From NCBI GenBank assembly GCA_963809795.1, contig CAWELN010000026.1, forward strand, positions 53,140 to 117,139: a DNA stretch of 64,000 nt, read 5' to 3'. The stretch is from DASUAS01 sp963809795. Lineage in GTDB: Bacteria > Actinomycetota > Acidimicrobiia > IMCC26256 > DASPTH01. The position numbers and the translations under genes are program-made. The notes beneath the pieces are model-generated. The model was not told where the DNA came from, ran no database searches, and was given only the letters and a program-made list of their open reading frames with translations. Every line of letters starts with the position of its first letter. Position 1 is the first letter of the stretch. Positions 26,989 through 35,455 of this stretch are shown here, one piece after another.

Positions 26989-28922
26989 GCGGATCCTCCG
27001 GAGCGGCGCTGGCCGTCGGACTGCGTCGCCGCGGCCGCGTTGTTGCGACTCGGAGCGGGTGTCGCGCCCTCCGGCCGCGCATTCGCGCGCGGGTTGGTGA
27101 CGTCACCGACCTCCCACATGTGCACGTCGGCGAACAAGTCCTGCACGCGCTCGGCCTCCAACGTCTCGTGCACGATCAGCTCGCGCGCCACCCGGTCGAG
27201 GACCTCCCGGTTGTCGACGAGCACGCGCTCGGCGGCCGCATGCGCGGAGTCGATGAGCGTGCGCACCTCGGCGTCGATGCTCGCCGCCACCTCATCGGAG
27301 TAGTCGGGGGTGCTGGTGAAGTCGCGGCCGAGGAACACCTCGCCCTGTGGGTGACCGAACCGCATGGGCCCGAGCGAGTCGCTCATGCCGTACTCGGTGA
27401 CCATCTGGCGGGCGATGGTGGTGGCGCGGTCGATGTCGTTCTGGGCGCCGGTGGTGGGGTCGGCGAAGATGAGCTCCTCGGCCGTGCGCCCGCCCAGCAG
27501 CATGGCCAGCTCGTCGACCAGCTCGCTGCGGCTCACCAGGAACTTGTCCTCGGTGGGCAGCGTGAGGGTGTACCCGAGCGCGCGGCCGCGCGGGATGATC
27601 GAGATCTTGTGCACCGGGTCGGTGTTGGGCAGCGCGTGCGCCACCAGCGCGTGACCGCCCTCGTGGTAGGCGATCACCCGCTTCTCGCGCTCGGAGATCA
27701 ACCTGCTCTTGCGCTCCGGGCCCGCCATCACGCGGTCGATGGCCTCCTCCAGCTGCGGGAGGCCGATGAGCTTGAGGTTGTGGCGCGCCGAGAGCAACGC
27801 GGCCTCGTTCATGAGGTTGGCGAGATCGGCACCGGTGAACCCGGGGGTGCGGCGCGCGATGACGTCGAGGTCGACGCCGGGCGCGAGCGGCTTCTCCTTG
27901 CCGTGCACCGCGAGGATCGCCTTGCGTCCCTCGAGATCGGGACGGTCGACCACGATCTGGCGGTCGAAGCGACCCGGGCGCAGCAGCGCGGGATCGAGGA
28001 TGTCGGGACGATTGGTGGACGCGAGGAGGATCACGCCCTGCTTCTGGTCGAAGCCGTCCATCTCCACCAGCAGCTGGTTGAGGGTCTGTTCACGCTCGTC
28101 GTGGCCGCCGCCGAGCCCCGCACCGCGGTGACGTCCGACCGCGTCGATCTCGTCGACGAACACGATCGCCGGTGCGGCGTTCTTCGCCTGCTCGAAGAGG
28201 TCGCGCACGCGCGATGCACCGACGCCGACGAACATCTCCACGAAGTCGGACCCGCTGATCGAGAAGAACGGCACCCCGGCTTCGCCCGCGACCGCCTTGG
28301 CGAGCAGTGTCTTGCCGGTGCCCGGCGGCCCGTAGAGCAACACGCCCTTCGGGATCTTGGCGCCCATCTGCTGGAACTTGGCGGGCGACTCCAGGAACTC
28401 CTTGATCTCCTCGAGCTCCTCGACCGCTTCGTCGAGGCCCGCCACGTCGGCGAAGGTGACCTTCGGTTGGTCCTTCGACGACGTCTTGGCGCGCGCCTTG
28501 CCGAAGCCCATGACGCGGTTGCCGCCACCCTGCACCTGCCCGAGCACCCACATGAGCACCAGCGCGAGCAGGACGAAGGGCAGCAGCCCGTAGAGCAGGC
28601 TCAGCCATGCGCTCTGGCTCTGGTGGTCGGTGTCGAACTTGCCGACCCCGGCGTCGACGACGTCCTGCGTGAGCCGGCCGGTGTACTGCGACGGGAAATT
28701 GACCGTGTAGTCGGTGCCGTCCTTCAGCTTGCCGGTGACCGTGTGGTCCTTGTCGTGGATGGTCGCGGACGCGACCTTGCCCGCTTCGAGGTCGCGGGTG
28801 TACCGGTCGAGCGCGATCTGCTCCGGCCCGTTGCCCTTCGTGAGCGCGCGGAAGCCGAAGAAGGCGGCGATGGCCAGCACGACCACGACGACGATCACGA
28901 GGCTGCGACGCTGCTTGGGCAC
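26985..28922 (-). CDS. ftsH: ATP-dependent zinc metalloprotease FtsH
   Basis: Membrane-anchored AAA+ protease. From the GTG at 28922 (GGAG five bases upstream) the 645-residue protein has two membrane segments (about 8-26 and 107-130) around an extracytoplasmic domain, Walker A GPPGTGKT, Walker B IVFVDEIDAVG, the SRH region STNRPDILDPALLRPGRFD, and the zinc site YHEGGHALVAH with a downstream Asp ligand. The ftsH-folE-folP order is the same as in mycobacteria. Confidence 0.95.
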   Translation of the reverse strand: MPKQRRSLVIVVVVVLAIAAFFGFRALTKGNGPEQIALDRYTRDLEAGKVASATIHDKDHTVTGKLKDGTDYTVNFPSQYTGRLTQDVVDAGVGKFDTDHQSQSAWLSLLYGLLPFVLLALVLMWVLGQVQGGGNRVMGFGKARAKTSSKDQPKVTFADVAGLDEAVEELEEIKEFLESPAKFQQMGAKIPKGVLLYGPPGTGKTLLAKAVAGEAGVPFFSISGSDFVEMFVGVGASRVRDLFEQAKNAAPAIVFVDEIDAVGRHRGAGLGGGHDEREQTLNQLLVEMDGFDQKQGVILLASTNRPDILDPALLRPGRFDRQIVVDRPDLEGRKAILAVHGKEKPLAPGVDLDVIARRTPGFTGADLANLMNEAALLSARHNLKLIGLPQLEEAIDRVMAGPERKSRLISEREKRVIAYHEGGHALVAHALPNTDPVHKISIIPRGRALGYTLTLPTEDKFLVSRSELVDELAMLLGGRTAEELIFADPTTGAQNDIDRATTIARQMVTEYGMSDSLGPMRFGHPQGEVFLGRDFTSTPDYSDEVAASIDAEVRTLIDSAHAAAERVLVDNREVLDRVARELIVHETLEAERVQDLFADVHMWEVGDVTNPRANARPEGATPAPSRNNAAAATQSDGQRRSGGSA

Positions 28923-29066
28923 GGCCACTCCGGAAATACGAGACGGCAGCCGCACCAATCTAGTTGGTCGTCCGGCGCCCTTCTCCCGGGCCCCGCGACC
29001 ATCTCGATGGTCGATTCCGCTGCGCCGTCCCGCCCGTCCGGGCACGGCTGCGCTTCATCTCCGCGG

Positions 29067-29606
29067 TCAGACCGGCTCCGACCCCGCGTATTCGGCGACG
29101 TACGGCAGGTTGCGGTAGCGCTCGGCGACGTCGAGGCCGTAGCCGACGACGAACGCCGGTGGAATCGTGAACCCGACGTACTTGAGATCGAGGTCGACGC
29201 GCTGGAGGCCTTCCTTCACCAGGAGCGCGCACACCTCCATCGACGCCGGTGCACGGGCCGCGAGGTTCTTGCGCAGGTACGCGAGCGTGAGCCCCGAGTC
29301 GACGATGTCCTCGACGATCAGGACGTGCCGGTCGGTGAGGTCGAGGTCGAGGTCCTTCAGGATGCGCACGACACCGCTCGACCGCGTCGCCGAGCCGTAC
29401 GACGAGACGGCCATGAAGTCGAACTCGACCGGGAGATCGATCGCGCGCGACAGGTCGCTCATGAAGACGAACGCTCCCTTGAGCACACCGACCAGCAACG
29501 GCGGCCGGCCCTCGTAGTCGACCGTCAGCTGCTTCCCCAGCTCCGTGATCCGCGACTGCAGCTCTTCCTCGCTGACGACGACGCGTCCGATCGCGCTCCG
29601 GTCCAC
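29067..29606 (-). CDS. hpt: Hypoxanthine phosphoribosyltransferase
   Basis: Purine salvage: hypoxanthine or guanine plus PRPP to IMP or GMP. The 179-residue protein has LLVGVLKGAFVFMSDL, the flexible-loop SSYGSATRSSG, the PRPP motif VLIVEDIVDSGLTL (about 94-107) and the base-binding KYVGFTIPPAFVVGYGLD. It lies between tilS (11-base gap) and ftsH (144-base gap), an order conserved widely in bacteria. Confidence 0.95.
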   Translation of the reverse strand: MDRSAIGRVVVSEEELQSRITELGKQLTVDYEGRPPLLVGVLKGAFVFMSDLSRAIDLPVEFDFMAVSSYGSATRSSGVVRILKDLDLDLTDRHVLIVEDIVDSGLTLAYLRKNLAARAPASMEVCALLVKEGLQRVDLDLKYVGFTIPPAFVVGYGLDVAERYRNLPYVAEYAGSEPV

Positions 29607-29617
29607 GGCACGTGAAG

Positions 29618-30550
29618 CTAGTCGACGTCCAGGAAGAGGCGTCCGGCGTGACGACGCACCGCGCGGCCCCCGGCGAGCTCCGTCGCGCGCGCGTCACCGG
29701 CCGCGACCGCGAGCACGCGCTCGACCTCCACCGACGACGGCGGCGGCGCGCCGACCCACTGGCGCACCGCGCGGCGCGCCAGGGGCAGGGGGAGCTCGCC
29801 CAGGGCACGCGCCGACGGTGGGTCGGCGTCGGGCCACGCGCGGGAGGCCAGCGCGTCGAGGTACTCCGACTCTGAACGGAGGATGTCGGCCTGCCGGGCG
29901 AGGACCGGCACCAGGTCACGCTCCGCCAGTGCCGACAGCATCGGCAGCACGTCGTGACGGATCGCGACCCGGCGGAAGGCGCGGTCGTCGTTCATCGGGT
30001 CGGTCAGCACGCTCAGGCCCAGCGCCTCGCACAGCGCGCGCGTCTGCTCGCGCCGGTACCCGAGCAGCGGTCGCACGACGTGCCCGTGCCGGGGCGCCAT
30101 CCCCGCGAGCCCGGAACCCGCCGAACCCCGCAGCACGTTGAGCAGGACGGTCTCGGCCTGGTCGTCGGTGGTGTGACCGATCAGCACCACCTCGGCGTCG
30201 AGCTCGACGCGGGTCCGCTCGAGCGCTCCGTACCGGGCCTCCCGGGCGCGCGCCTCCAGGTTGGGGCCCGCGGTCACCGGCGCCCGCACCGCCCGGACCT
30301 CCGCGCCCAGCTGCGTCGCGATCGTTCCGACCGCCTTCGCTTCGTCGCCGCTCCCCTCTCGCAACGCGTGGTCGACGTGCACCGCGATCGGGGAGAGGCC
30401 GGCGTCGGCCGCGAGCGCGAGCAGGGCCACCGAGTCGGCGCCGCCGGAGCAGCCCACGACGACCGGCGCGACCAAGCCGCGCACCTCGGTCGCGAACGGT
30501 TCGCGCCACGGCGCGAGTGGGTCCACCGCCGACGCGGTGGCCGGGATCAC
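29618..30550 (-). CDS. tilS: tRNA(Ile)-lysidine synthase
   Basis: Modifies C34 of tRNA-Ile(CAU) to lysidine using ATP and lysine. The 310-residue protein has the PP-loop VVGCSGGADSVALLALA (about 31-47), VHVDHALREGSGDEA, IGHTTDDQAETVLLNVLRGS, and the RPLLGYRREQTRALCEALG segment. The GTG at 30550 overlaps the metalloprotease stop (GTGA). The C-terminal substrate domains are short, as in actinobacterial TilS. Confidence 0.93.
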   Translation of the reverse strand: MIPATASAVDPLAPWREPFATEVRGLVAPVVVGCSGGADSVALLALAADAGLSPIAVHVDHALREGSGDEAKAVGTIATQLGAEVRAVRAPVTAGPNLEARAREARYGALERTRVELDAEVVLIGHTTDDQAETVLLNVLRGSAGSGLAGMAPRHGHVVRPLLGYRREQTRALCEALGLSVLTDPMNDDRAFRRVAIRHDVLPMLSALAERDLVPVLARQADILRSESEYLDALASRAWPDADPPSARALGELPLPLARRAVRQWVGAPPPSSVEVERVLAVAAGDARATELAGGRAVRRHAGRLFLDVD

Positions 30551-31647
30551 GTCGCGCCGTCGACCCGGGCGAGCCAGTCGTTCGGACGGCTGAGCTCGTC
30601 GATGGTGGGCAGGAACTCCGGGCCCCGCCACGCGGCGTCGATGGCGCGGGGGCCCGCCTCGCGCTCGACCGCGGCGATGAAGGTCTCCCCCACCTCGTAC
30701 TGGCGCATCTTCGACTCGAGGCCGACCAACTTCTGCAGGAACGCGGCCATCCCTGCGCTCTGCCGGCGGGCGTGGAGGACTCGGGCCATGCGCGCCTGAC
30801 CGGCAACGTGCTCGCGCCCGAGCTGGTTCATCACGCTGTTGCCGTGGCCCTCGAGCAACGACATGAGCGCCTGCACGTTGGCGAGGGCGCCGCGCTGCTC
30901 GTCGCTGGCGAGCAGCGCGACCAGGCCGCCGTCGTCGAGCGGATTGCGCCCGCTCCGGAACTCCTCCGCGGCGCGGGCCAACGCCTGCACCAGCCGGCGG
31001 GGGTCGGGATCGATCGACGACAGCGTGCTCTCGACCAGCGACAGGTAGTAGGGCTTCATCCAGGGCACCCCGGTGAACTGCGCCCGGTGGGTGACCTCGT
31101 GGATCGCGATCCAGAGCCGGAAGTCGCGGGGGCGGAACGCGAACCGCTTCTCCAACGAGAGGATGTTGCCGCCGACGTAGTAGACGGCGTCGGCCGCGGC
31201 GTCGTCGTCGAGCACGAGCAGGTCGTACTGGCCGAGCACCCGCTGGGCGAGGTACCCGAGGAGCACCCCGGTCTCGGTGCCCGCGACCCGACGGCCGATG
31301 GGCGCGACCCGGCTGCCGGCCATGCGTTCGCCGACCCGCGCGGTGAGCGGCGCGAGCAGGCGACGCATCGACGAGACGTTGGCCGAGACCCACGACGCGC
31401 GGTCGACCACCTGGGCCCGAGCCGGGCCCGGCGACCGCAGGCCGGTGTAGTCGGCGACGAGCGACTCCGCCTCGGTGGTGACGGCATCGAAGTCGTCGCG
31501 CAACGAGCCGGCCAGGTAGGAGGCGGCGAGCGGCTCGCGGCCGCTGAACCGGCGGGCGACCCGTTCCGCGAGGTCCCAGTCGATCGGATCGTGGACGGGC
31601 GGGGCCGGCAGCGGCTCCGCCACGGCGACGGCCGGGATGTGGGTCAC
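30547..31647 (-). CDS. Zinc-dependent metalloprotease-like protein (DUF2342)
   Basis: A 366-residue protein of the actinobacterial DUF2342 family, sometimes labelled F420-biosynthesis associated. The zinc motif is IAIHEVTHRAQF (HExxH), with SLLEGHGNSVMNQLG further on supplying a possible third ligand. In other actinobacteria too it precedes tilS and hpt. Substrate unknown. It starts at a GTG 16 bases after the small membrane protein gene. Confidence 0.85.
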   Translation of the reverse strand: MTHIPAVAVAEPLPAPPVHDPIDWDLAERVARRFSGREPLAASYLAGSLRDDFDAVTTEAESLVADYTGLRSPGPARAQVVDRASWVSANVSSMRRLLAPLTARVGERMAGSRVAPIGRRVAGTETGVLLGYLAQRVLGQYDLLVLDDDAAADAVYYVGGNILSLEKRFAFRPRDFRLWIAIHEVTHRAQFTGVPWMKPYYLSLVESTLSSIDPDPRRLVQALARAAEEFRSGRNPLDDGGLVALLASDEQRGALANVQALMSLLEGHGNSVMNQLGREHVAGQARMARVLHARRQSAGMAAFLQKLVGLESKMRQYEVGETFIAAVEREAGPRAIDAAWRGPEFLPTIDELSRPNDWLARVDGAT

Positions 31648-31663
31648 GGGCGGAGGCCCCCGC

Positions 31664-31900
31664 TCATGAGGACGGGCGACCCCGGTGCTTGGGCCGGATC
31701 ACCCGGACGTAGTACCCGACGAGGGTCGCCAGCAGCCAGAGGACGAGGCTGACGGCGAGGATGAAGCCGATCCAGTAGAACCACTTGAACTTCTCGTTGG
31801 CGAGGACGGGCGTCGCCGCACCGGCCGGTGCGGCCAGCGTGGTCAGCGCGACCAGTGAGAGGGTCACGACGTAGGCGACGCGGGCACGAGCCGATTTCAC
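31664..31900 (-). CDS. Small membrane protein of unknown function
   Basis: A 78-residue protein with a signal-peptide-like start (about 1-29, ending APAGAA), a short external part, one membrane segment (WIGFILAVSLVLWLLATLVG, about 43-62) and a basic tail RVIRPKHRGRP. I do not recognise the family. It lies between the anti-sigma gene and the DUF2342 metalloprotease gene in the same direction. Confidence 0.7.
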   Translation of the reverse strand: MKSARARVAYVVTLSLVALTTLAAPAGAATPVLANEKFKWFYWIGFILAVSLVLWLLATLVGYYVRVIRPKHRGRPSS

Positions 31901-31957
31901 GAACGGTTCCTCCGGGTCGGGACGACGCGAGCGTAGTTCGCTCTCCCCGCCCCTTCG

Positions 31958-32218
31958 CTACACGGAGCCGGCGGCCGGACCGCTCTCCTCCGGGGGCAGC
32001 GGTGCGCCCAGCGCCTTGGCGATGCGCCGCTTGAGCTCCGGCGGCACGTCGTCGCGGCACTTGGAGGAGATCACCTGGCGCAGCTCGATCTCGAAGTCGA
32101 AGCCCTGCGCGCACGGCGGGCACTTGTCGAGGTGGCGCCGGATGGTCCAGCGCCGCCAGACGGTCAGCTCGCCGTCGAGGTAGCCGTAGACCCGGTAGAT
32201 CGCCTTGTCGCAGTCCAT
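31958..32218 (-). CDS. Zinc-binding anti-sigma factor (RsrA-like)
   Basis: An 86-residue protein with the zinc anti-sigma (ZAS) signature: MDCDKAI supplies Cys3, and RRHLDKCPPC gives the HxxxCxxC (about 26-35). This matches redox-sensing anti-sigma factors of the SigR/RsrA kind, in which oxidation of the Cys pair releases the sigma factor. It begins nine bases after the sigma gene. Confidence 0.88.
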   Translation of the reverse strand: MDCDKAIYRVYGYLDGELTVWRRWTIRRHLDKCPPCAQGFDFEIELRQVISSKCRDDVPPELKRRIAKALGAPLPPEESGPAAGSV

Positions 32219-32227
32219 GGTGGTGCT

Positions 32228-32833
32228 CTAACCCCCCGCAGTACCGGCGGCTTCGGGTGCCGGCTCCGGCACCGTCGGGATCAAGCCGCGCTCGCGACCG
32301 AAGTCCCACAACCGCTCCTGGAGCTGCTTTCTTCCACGGTGCAGCCGGCTCATGACGGTGCCGATGGGGACATCCATGATCTCGGCGATCTCCTTGTAGG
32401 AGAAGCCTTCGACGTCGGCCAGCAGCACCGCCATCCGGAACTGCTCCGGGAGTGCCTCGAGCGCCCCCTTCACCACCTCGTCGGGGATGCTCTCGAGCAC
32501 CTCCACCTCGGGGGTGCGGCCCGCCTCCGCCGCCTCCAGCCCGCCCAGGCGGCGGTACAGGAAGAAGTCCTCGGTGTCGTCGAGGTCGACCTCGTCGGGG
32601 CGACGCTTCTTGGCGCGGTACGAGTTGATGAAGGTGTTGGTCAGGATCTTGTAGAGCCAGGCCTTGAGGTTGGTGCCCTCCTTGAACCCACCGAACCCGC
32701 GGTAGGCGCGCAGATACGTCTCCTGCACGAGGTCCTCGGCATCGGACGGGTTGCGCGTCATGCGCAGCGCCGCCGAATAGAGGGCAGACATGTACGGCAT
32801 GGCGAGTTCGGCGAACTCGGCCTGGTCGGCCAT
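32228..32833 (-). CDS. ECF sigma factor (SigR/SigH-like)
   Basis: A 201-residue sigma-70 factor with region 2 (RNPSDAEDLVQETYLRAYRG, TNLKAWLYKILTNTFINSYR) and region 4 (LPEQFRMAVLLADVEGFSYK, IMDVPIGTVMSRLHRGRKQL). With its ZAS anti-sigma it resembles the thiol-oxidative-stress sigma factors of actinobacteria. It stands first in the long minus-strand block. Whether it drives the downstream genes cannot be seen; no clear autoregulatory promoter was identified. Confidence 0.9.
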   Translation of the reverse strand: MADQAEFAELAMPYMSALYSAALRMTRNPSDAEDLVQETYLRAYRGFGGFKEGTNLKAWLYKILTNTFINSYRAKKRRPDEVDLDDTEDFFLYRRLGGLEAAEAGRTPEVEVLESIPDEVVKGALEALPEQFRMAVLLADVEGFSYKEIAEIMDVPIGTVMSRLHRGRKQLQERLWDFGRERGLIPTVPEPAPEAAGTAGG

Positions 32834-32862
32834 GGGGCCAGGCTACCCAGCCCGGCGCCGGC

Positions 32863-32900
32863 GCGTTCATCGAGCGGCGTTCATCGAGCGGCGTTCATCC
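32863..32900. repeat. 14-bp tandem repeat, 2.7 copies
   Basis: GCGTTCATCGAGCG occurs at 32863 and 32877, followed by a partial third copy at 32891. The EAL gene's stop codon lies in the partial copy, and each copy supplies a minus-strand TGA. Probably a slippage product in the gap between the EAL and sigma genes. Confidence 0.8.
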
Positions 32901-33707
32901 AGTCTCGAGCAGACCGTCGATGTACGAGGGCGGTTCCGGGCGATGGAAGAAGAATCCCTGGGCGAGATCGAAGCCCGCGTCGCACGCGCGCTCGACCGCG
33001 ACGTCGTCCTCCACGCCGACCGCGACGACGCGGACGTCGATCGAGTGGGCCGCCGCGACCACGTCGGCCACGCCTCCGTCGAGGCGGTCGACGACGCTCG
33101 GGTCGAGCTTGATCCCGTCGAGCGGGAACGCACGGAGTGGCTCGAGCAGCTCGACGAGGGAGTCGCGCAGCTCGGACGGACCGACCACGGTCGCGGCCGC
33201 GGTCGCGCCGAAGTCGTCGACCACGATCTCCACACCGAGGTTGCGCAGCGGGGTGAGGCGGTCGCGGGCCCGGACCCGGCGAGAAAGGAGGGTGCGCTCC
33301 GAGACCTCGAAGGCCAGGGCGTTGGGGCCCGGCACCAGGTTGTCGAGCAGCAGGCGCTCGACGCGGCCCGACAGCTCGCGCTTCTCGAGGTGCTCCGCCG
33401 ACAGATTGACCGACACCGTGATCGGACGTTCGGGATGCGCACGCCGCCACTCCCCGGCGCGGCGCGCCGCTTCGATCACGACCGACCATCCGATGCGCAC
33501 GAGGAGCGCGCTGTCGTCCGCGTCGACGAGGAACTCGTCCGGGGTGAGGAGACCGCGGTCCGGGTGCTCCCACCGGAGGAGCGCCTCGACGTAGGCGGGC
33601 GCCCGCGATTCGAGCTCCACGATCGGCTGATAGAGCCGGATCAACTCACCGCAGTCGAGCGCGCGTTGCAGGTCCGATTCGGCGGCGGCCTCGTTGAGCC
33701 GGTTCAT
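32895..33707 (-). CDS. EAL-domain protein with a degenerate active site
   Basis: A 270-residue stand-alone EAL domain (c-di-GMP phosphodiesterase family) without visible sensor or membrane parts. Kept residues: EAL itself (41-43), Asn101 in VNLSAEHL, Glu134 in FEVSER, Asp164-Asp165 in DDFG, Lys200/Asp202 in IKLD, and Gln250. The second-last motif, normally EGVE, reads Val230-Gly-Val-Glu, so a conserved metal/catalytic Glu is lost, and loop 6 after DDFG is degenerate. It may bind c-di-GMP rather than cleave it. The leader could pair over the ribosome site (see 33711-33768). Confidence 0.85.
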   Translation of the reverse strand: MNRLNEAAAESDLQRALDCGELIRLYQPIVELESRAPAYVEALLRWEHPDRGLLTPDEFLVDADDSALLVRIGWSVVIEAARRAGEWRRAHPERPITVSVNLSAEHLEKRELSGRVERLLLDNLVPGPNALAFEVSERTLLSRRVRARDRLTPLRNLGVEIVVDDFGATAAATVVGPSELRDSLVELLEPLRAFPLDGIKLDPSVVDRLDGGVADVVAAAHSIDVRVVAVGVEDDVAVERACDAGFDLAQGFFFHRPEPPSYIDGLLETG

Positions 33708-33710
33708 CGC

Positions 33711-33768
33711 AGGTCCTCCGACCGGGATGCCCCCTCCCGGCGTCAGAGGATCGGCGTGACCGGGACCT
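33711..33768 (-). promoter_or_regulatory. Possible ribosome-site-masking structure in the EAL leader
   Basis: On the minus strand AGGTCC (33763-33768) can pair with GGACCT (33711-33716), which overlaps the GGAGG Shine-Dalgarno just before the ATG. Between them CCGGG and CCCGG can form an inner stem. No known riboswitch consensus is met as far as I can judge. Confidence 0.3.
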
Positions 33769-33799
33769 CGCTTGAGCTGGGGTGCCGCTGCCGCGGTGC

Positions 33800-34222
33800 T
33801 CAGGCGTGGTTCGCGTCGAGGTCGGCGAGCCGCCGCGCGACCGTCGCCAGGAGCTGCTGCGACAGCTCGGGCACCTCGGCGAGCAGGCCCGCGAACTCCC
33901 GCTGGCCGATGACCTCGATGGCCACCGGCGTCTTGGCCACGACGGTGGCCGTCCGCGGCCGGTGGTCGAGCAGCGCGATCTCACCGACGTACGAGCCGGC
34001 GCCGCGCTCGGCCACCACCTTCCCGCCCTGCCGGACCTCGATCTCACCGCTCAGCACGATGATGAACTCGTGACCGGGCTTGCCCTCCTGGGTGAGCACC
34101 GTGCCGGCCGGCTCCTCGAGGTAGGTGGCGAGCTGAGAGATCAGGCGGAGCTCCTTCTTCGAGAGGCCGGAGAACAGAGGGACGTTCGCGAGCTGCTCGT
34201 CGATGCGTTCGTGCCGATCCAT
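33800..34222 (-). CDS. Cyclic-nucleotide-binding (CAP_ED) domain protein
   Basis: A 140-residue protein consisting of one cyclic-nucleotide-binding domain: VPLFSGLSKKELRLISQLA, then GHEFIIVLSGEIEVRQGG, and the phosphate cassette YVGEIALLDHRPRTATVVA (Glu and Arg kept, so ligand binding is plausible). There is no DNA-binding part, so it probably acts through a partner. The ATG at 34222 follows a strong GAGGAGG. The partner is unknown. Confidence 0.85.
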   Translation of the reverse strand: MDRHERIDEQLANVPLFSGLSKKELRLISQLATYLEEPAGTVLTQEGKPGHEFIIVLSGEIEVRQGGKVVAERGAGSYVGEIALLDHRPRTATVVAKTPVAIEVIGQREFAGLLAEVPELSQQLLATVARRLADLDANHA

Positions 34223-34298
34223 GACCACTCCTCCTCGTACCCGGTCCGCAGTCTGCCCCAAAACGGGGACGTGCGCCCGCGAAACGTCCGACCCCGGC

Positions 34299-35312
34299 TC
34301 AGGTCGCGTCGATCTCGCCCGCCATGCCGCTCGGGAGGTGGAGCACGCAGACGTAGGTGTACTTGCCGGGCGCCGGCACGTCGTACGTGTAGCTGCGCGC
34401 GGCGAGCGCGGGCCCCTGTTTGGTCTTGGGTGGCAGCCAGCCGGTGTTGAGGTACACGCCCTGGGCGAGCGTCTGGGGCGACGGGCCGGGGACCGCGCTC
34501 ATGACGTTCGGCGCGATCGGCACGGTGGGCACGAGCGGGCCGCCGAAGCTGGCGGTGTGCGGCGCCAACGAGTTGTTCACGAACGTGACGTGGTCGCCCA
34601 CCTTCACGTTCTTCGGCGTCGGCGCGAACGCGAGCACGTCAGTGTGGGCGGTGGACGCGCCCAACTCCACGTTGTACGTGGTCGAGCCATCGGAGTTCTT
34701 GGTCTGTTTCGGCTTCGCCGCCAGCAGCTTCCGCTTCGCGGCCTCACCCTCGGCGAGGTACTTCTTGGTCTCGGCGTTCCCCGCCTTGGTGATCTTCTCT
34801 TGCGAGTCCTGCGTGCCGCTCGTGACCTGCAGCGTGCCCACCATGTCGGGGTGCAGCACGCAGTAGTACGTGTACTTGCCGGGGTTGGCGAACGACATGG
34901 AGAACTTCTGGACCTCCGAGGTCTCCCCGAGGGGCAGGACGCCGGAGTTCACCAGGGTCGTGCCGTCGTACGGACCGGTGGCCGGAGTGGGCGTGAACAG
35001 TGAAGGGTCCTTGTCGACGCTCGGCGGGGCGGTGCCCGGCGGCACGAAGGTGACCGAGTGCGGCTCGGGGCCTGCGATCTCCCAGGTCACGGTGGTGCCG
35101 GTGGCGACCTTGACCGTCTGCGGGAGGAACTCGAGCACCGCGATGTTCGGGTCCTTCGGGTCGTTCAACCCACCCTTGAGCTTCACGTCGGTCGCGACCG
35201 CGGCGCGAGGGGCCGCGTGCGCCGGGAGCGCCACCACGACCAGACCTGTCACCGCGACCACGGTGACCACCACGGCCATGAGCGCGCGCGCACGAGTCGA
35301 ACCGACCTTCAC
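34299..35312 (-). CDS. Secreted protein with two cupredoxin (plastocyanin-like) domains
   Basis: A 337-residue exported protein: a signal peptide (about 1-33, ending LPAHA), a first blue-copper domain (His in GPEPHSVTF; KYTYYCVLHPDMVG carrying Cys, His, Met), a charged helical linker rich in Lys (about 165-205), and a second domain (His in LAPHTASFGG; KYTYVCVLHLPSGMAG carrying Cys, His, Met). Both domains keep all four type 1 copper ligands, so it could carry two coppers and shuttle electrons outside the membrane. No redox partner gene is next to it. Confidence 0.82.
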   Translation of the reverse strand: MKVGSTRARALMAVVVTVVAVTGLVVVALPAHAAPRAAVATDVKLKGGLNDPKDPNIAVLEFLPQTVKVATGTTVTWEIAGPEPHSVTFVPPGTAPPSVDKDPSLFTPTPATGPYDGTTLVNSGVLPLGETSEVQKFSMSFANPGKYTYYCVLHPDMVGTLQVTSGTQDSQEKITKAGNAETKKYLAEGEAAKRKLLAAKPKQTKNSDGSTTYNVELGASTAHTDVLAFAPTPKNVKVGDHVTFVNNSLAPHTASFGGPLVPTVPIAPNVMSAVPGPSPQTLAQGVYLNTGWLPPKTKQGPALAARSYTYDVPAPGKYTYVCVLHLPSGMAGEIDAT

Positions 35313-35455
35313 GATGCCCCTCCCTCGATGTGCGAGACGGGGAACCTACCGCAGCGCAGGGCGCGCGGGCGTGTCTCCGGCGTGTAGACGTCCCGTGCCC
35401 GGGTGCGCCACCAGGTCGGTGCAGATCTGCACGCCGTTCGGACCCGTCAGCACCT

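Noticed and set aside
33711..33768. c-di-GMP (GEMM) riboswitch upstream of the EAL gene
   Set aside because: A GGTCACGC match exists, but the leader is too short and lacks the conserved GNRA tetraloop/receptor layout.
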